Below, one piece after another: positions 61,487 through 64,000 of a stretch of 64,000 nucleotides of DNA (within the stretch, counting starts at the first letter, position 1; each line of letters begins with the position of its first letter). The notes beneath the pieces were generated by a model. It searched no databases and had not been told where the DNA came from. It was given only the letters and a program-made list of their open reading frames with translations. The translations under genes and the position numbers were made by a program. Source of the DNA: Sphingobium boeckii (lineage in GTDB: Bacteria > Pseudomonadota > Alphaproteobacteria > Sphingomonadales > Sphingomonadaceae); NCBI RefSeq assembly GCF_014199215.1, contig NZ_JACIJC010000001.1, positions 250,001-314,000 of the forward strand. Direction: 5' to 3'.

Positions 61487-62785
61487 TCATGTGTCGCGTG
61501 CAGCGATCATCTCGGCCACATCGATGAACTTGCCGCGCGGCGCGCCATCGCGGGCACGCGCGATTTCGGCGGCCTCGATTTTTTGCCAGTCCCGAAAAGT
61601 GACCACTTCGACGGCGCGCTGCGCAAGCAGCGAATCGAGCGCGGCGCGTCCGGCCTTTTGCGATCCGGCGGCGATATCGGCCCCGATCAGCTCAACGATC
61701 GCATAACCATCGGGCCGGTTGGTGCCGATCGTGCCGCTCGGCCCACGACGCGCCCAGCCGACGCAGTAAAGGCCGGGCAGAATCCGGCCCTCGTCATTGA
61801 TGAAGCGGCCCAGGCCATGATCATAGGGCACGCCTTCGATCGGCGGTGTGCGATAGCCGATACAGCTTATGACGAGGCCGCACGGGATGTCATAGGTTTC
61901 GCCCGTGCCATGGGCATTGCCGCGATCGTCCAGCGCGGTGCGTTCGACGATCATGCGTTCGGGCTTGCCGTCACCCTCGATCCGCAAGGGGCTGCCGAAG
62001 AAGTCGAAATCGATCCTTACCGGTTTCTGTGTGTTGGCGGCTGCGAAATTGCGCAGATGGGACACCGCCTTTCGCAGGCCGGGTTCGAGCGTAGAATCGT
62101 CGGCGATGGGCGGGAGATCGCGCTCATCGACATGGGGAGCCGCTTGGTCGAGATGGCCAAGCTCGCCCAGCTCCTTGGGCGTCATCGCAATCTGATGCGG
62201 GCCGCGCCGCCCGAGCAGCGTGACATGCCGGATGGAGGAGCCGGACAGCATCGTCAGCGCATGATCGACGATATCCGAACCGGCGAACTCCGACTTTGTC
62301 TTGGCCAGGATCCGCGCCACATCGAGCGCGACATTGCCATGGCCGATAATCACCGCGGACGTGGCATGGAGCGGCGGGTTCAGCGCGGCGAAATCCGGGT
62401 GCCCATTATACCAGCCGACGAAGGCGGCGGAGCCGATCACACCGGGCAGATCGCCGCCCGGCAGATCCAGCGCCCGATCCGAGGGCGCACCGGTGGCCAG
62501 CACCACGGCATCATAGAGCGTTTGCAATTCGGCGATGGAGATATCCGTGCCGACCGAAACATTGCCAACGAAGCGGACATTGTCGGACAGAGCTACCGTC
62601 TCATACCGCTTGGCCACGCCCTTGATCGACTGATGATCGGGCGCCACGCCGAAGCGGATCAGACCATAGGGCACCGGAAGGCGATCGATGATATCGACGC
62701 GCACATCCTCACCGAACGTCTTCTGACAGGCTTCGGCGGTATAATAACCCGCCGGCCCGGAGCCGATCACCGCGATATGCCGCAT
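61487..62785 (-). CDS. NADP-dependent ferredoxin/adrenodoxin-type reductase
   Basis: The start MRHIAVIGSGPAGYY is the FAD Rossmann motif, so the upstream extension of the frame is rejected. The 432-residue protein has PVPYGLIRFGVAPDH, the NADP site VVIIGHGNVALDVARIL, and the C-terminal FAD motif VGWARRGPSGTIGTNR. It matches FprA/adrenodoxin reductases, which move electrons between NADPH and ferredoxins for P450 or Fe-S synthesis. The partner is not in the window. Confidence 0.93.
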   Translation of the reverse strand: MRHIAVIGSGPAGYYTAEACQKTFGEDVRVDIIDRLPVPYGLIRFGVAPDHQSIKGVAKRYETVALSDNVRFVGNVSVGTDISIAELQTLYDAVVLATGAPSDRALDLPGGDLPGVIGSAAFVGWYNGHPDFAALNPPLHATSAVIIGHGNVALDVARILAKTKSEFAGSDIVDHALTMLSGSSIRHVTLLGRRGPHQIAMTPKELGELGHLDQAAPHVDERDLPPIADDSTLEPGLRKAVSHLRNFAAANTQKPVRIDFDFFGSPLRIEGDGKPERMIVERTALDDRGNAHGTGETYDIPCGLVISCIGYRTPPIEGVPYDHGLGRFINDEGRILPGLYCVGWARRGPSGTIGTNRPDGYAIVELIGADIAAGSQKAGRAALDSLLAQRAVEVVTFRDWQKIEAAEIARARDGAPRGKFIDVAEMIAARDT

Positions 62786-62884
62786 ACCTCTGACCTTTCC
62801 GTATTTTTCGGCAATGGTAGCGCCGTGAGAAACGGGCGCAAGTGCCGCTGGCGGAGCGGCGAGCCTGATGCTACCGAACGGGGC

Positions 62885-63457
62885 GTGAGCGGGCTCGAAA
62901 TCATTGCCGTCATTCTTGGCGCGATCAACATCGTGTTGATCGTTCGGCGGAATATTTGGAATTATCCCGTCGGGATGGCGATGGTCACGCTCTACGCGCA
63001 GATTTTCTTCGATGCGAAACTGTATAGCGATGCGCTGCTCCAGATCTTCTTCTTCATCGTCCAGATCTATGGCTGGTGGTATTGGCTCCGCGGCCGTGCT
63101 CAAGTGGGTGATATCGTTGTCGAGGCGCTGTCATGGCGCGCGCGCGGCCTCGGGGTTGCGGGGCTGATCCTGGCGACCGCATCGTGGGGCTGGATGATGC
63201 ACCGTTATACCGATGCGCATTTCCCCTGGTGGGATGGCGGCATCGCGATGATGAGCGTGGCGGCGCAATTGCTGATGTCGCGGCGCTATCTTGAGAATTG
63301 GCTGCTGTGGATCGGCGTCGATATCATGTCCGTGGGACTTTATTGGGTGAAGGATCTGAAACTGACTTCTGCGTTATATGTGGTGTTCCTGGCGCTTTCG
63401 ATCTGGGGTTTCGAAGAATGGATGCGGGTCCGGCAGCAAAAAGCCGTATCAGCGTGA
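62885..63457 (+). CDS. pnuC: Nicotinamide riboside transporter PnuC
   Basis: The GTG start precedes SGLEIIAVILGAINIVLIVR. The protein of 190 residues has about seven TM segments, with the substrate-site motifs RRNIWNYPVGMAMVTLYA and VQIYGWWYWLRG typical of PnuC. It imports nicotinamide riboside for NAD salvage and is coupled to the kinase gene by a GTGA overlap. Confidence 0.92.
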   Translation: MSGLEIIAVILGAINIVLIVRRNIWNYPVGMAMVTLYAQIFFDAKLYSDALLQIFFFIVQIYGWWYWLRGRAQVGDIVVEALSWRARGLGVAGLILATASWGWMMHRYTDAHFPWWDGGIAMMSVAAQLLMSRRYLENWLLWIGVDIMSVGLYWVKDLKLTSALYVVFLALSIWGFEEWMRVRQQKAVSA

Positions 63458-63972
63458 CCAGGACCATTTGCTTGCACGGGCCGGAAAGCACCGGCAAATC
63501 CACCATGGCCAAAAGGCTGGCTGCGCATTTCGATGCGCCGCTCGTGCCCGAATATGGGCGCACCTATTGCGAGCAATATGGCACGGATCTGACGCTGAAC
63601 GACCTGCTGACCATCGCGCAGACGCACGATGCGATGACCGGCGCGGCCCTCCGGAACGCGCCCGCTCTGGCGATTCTCGACACCGATCCGCTGATGACCG
63701 CCGTATGGTGCGATATGCTGTTCCGTCGCCGGCCGGCCTGGTTCGCGGAGTGGGACCGGACGGCCGATCTCTATCTGCTGTTCGATATAGACTTGCCGTG
63801 GATCGACGATGGCACGCGCTTCTTCGGGTTTCCGACCGAGCGCCAGCATTTCATGGATCTGTCCCGCGCCGAACTCGAACGGCGGGGCGTGCGCTGGGCC
63901 TTGATCAGCGGCGATGGCGAAGCGCGATACGAAAGCGCGCTGTCCGCGATCACGGCCGCGGGATTGGCCTGA
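63454..63972 (+). CDS. nadR: NadR-type ribosylnicotinamide kinase / AAA ATPase
   Basis: The GTG start overlaps the pnuC stop. The 172-residue protein has Walker A LHGPESTGKST at about 8-18, PLVPEYGRTYCEQYG and AILDTDPLMTAVW, as in the kinase domain of NadR. The adenylyltransferase and HTH domains of enterobacterial NadR are absent, so this is a kinase-only form. It would phosphorylate imported nicotinamide riboside to NMN. Confidence 0.9.
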   Translation: MTRTICLHGPESTGKSTMAKRLAAHFDAPLVPEYGRTYCEQYGTDLTLNDLLTIAQTHDAMTGAALRNAPALAILDTDPLMTAVWCDMLFRRRPAWFAEWDRTADLYLLFDIDLPWIDDGTRFFGFPTERQHFMDLSRAELERRGVRWALISGDGEARYESALSAITAAGLA

Positions 63973-63999
63973 GAGGATCTGGCCTGAGCGGATTTGGCC
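63966..63999 (+). repeat. Short tandem repeat at nadR 3' end
   Basis: GGCCTGAGAGGATCT and GGCCTGAGCGGATTT are consecutive 15-base units with a third partial GGCC. The first covers the nadR stop codon. It may continue beyond the window. Confidence 0.6.
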
Positions 64000-64000
64000 T

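Noticed and set aside
61583-62884. A long N-terminal extension of PnuC antisense to the reductase gene
   Set aside because: The extension is antisense to a conserved FAD enzyme. The GTG at 62885 gives a normal PnuC length.

Overview
The window looks like a GC-rich alphaproteobacterium of the order Sphingomonadales. This rests on general protein resemblance, a PEP-CTERM signal of the PEPxxWA type, and a 23S-5S-tRNA-fMet arrangement. No species can be named from the sequence alone.

Chromosomal left flank (1-21375). The window opens inside the 3' part of a 23S rRNA gene, then 5S rRNA and initiator tRNA-Met with a terminator. Next come uracil-DNA glycosylase (ung), a PQQ-type sugar dehydrogenase lipoprotein and a TonB-dependent receptor. 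A plus-strand cluster follows: amino-acid permease, methylthioadenosine phosphorylase, a fused HyuA/HyuB 5-oxoprolinase-like enzyme, the paired membrane proteins DUF969 and DUF979, DUF2891, and a maleylacetoacetate isomerase-type glutathione transferase. Most neighbours overlap by 4 bases, so this looks like one transcript, probably for pyroglutamate or peptide salvage. A minus-strand operon of response regulator, LysM-FecR protein and CHASE2 sensor kinase ends the flank.

Prophage (21376-61378, about 40 kb). An HK97-like siphophage is integrated into the 3' half of a tRNA-Pro(CGG) gene and is bounded by 50-bp perfect direct repeats. From right to left it holds: a tyrosine integrase overlapping an excisionase-like HTH gene; a plus-strand early operon of small genes, one with a 252-bp hexanucleotide repeat; a lambda-like immunity region with a LexA-type repressor, a Cro-like gene and two matching operator pairs; a minus-strand replication operon (CII-like, DUF5131, DNA methyltransferase, SSB, primase-polymerase/helicase); the packaging and head genes; a fibre or decoration island with a glycosidase, an SGNH esterase and an inserted PEP-CTERM gene; connectors; tail genes with a probable programmed -1 frameshift; tail tip; and a lysis cassette (L,D-transpeptidase-like enzyme, holin, overlapping Rz/Rz1 spanins). 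Every core module appears intact, so the prophage may be functional.

Chromosomal right flank (61379-64000). After the rebuilt tRNA-Pro come a ferredoxin/adrenodoxin-type NADP reductase and a pnuC-nadR pair for nicotinamide riboside uptake and phosphorylation.

No CRISPR array, insertion sequence or obvious defence island was seen. The best candidates for new biology are the PEP-CTERM cargo gene, the enzyme-bearing island beside the capsid gene, the operator architecture, the hexanucleotide-repeat protein and the non-canonical lysis enzyme. All gaps between genes are under 300 bases.
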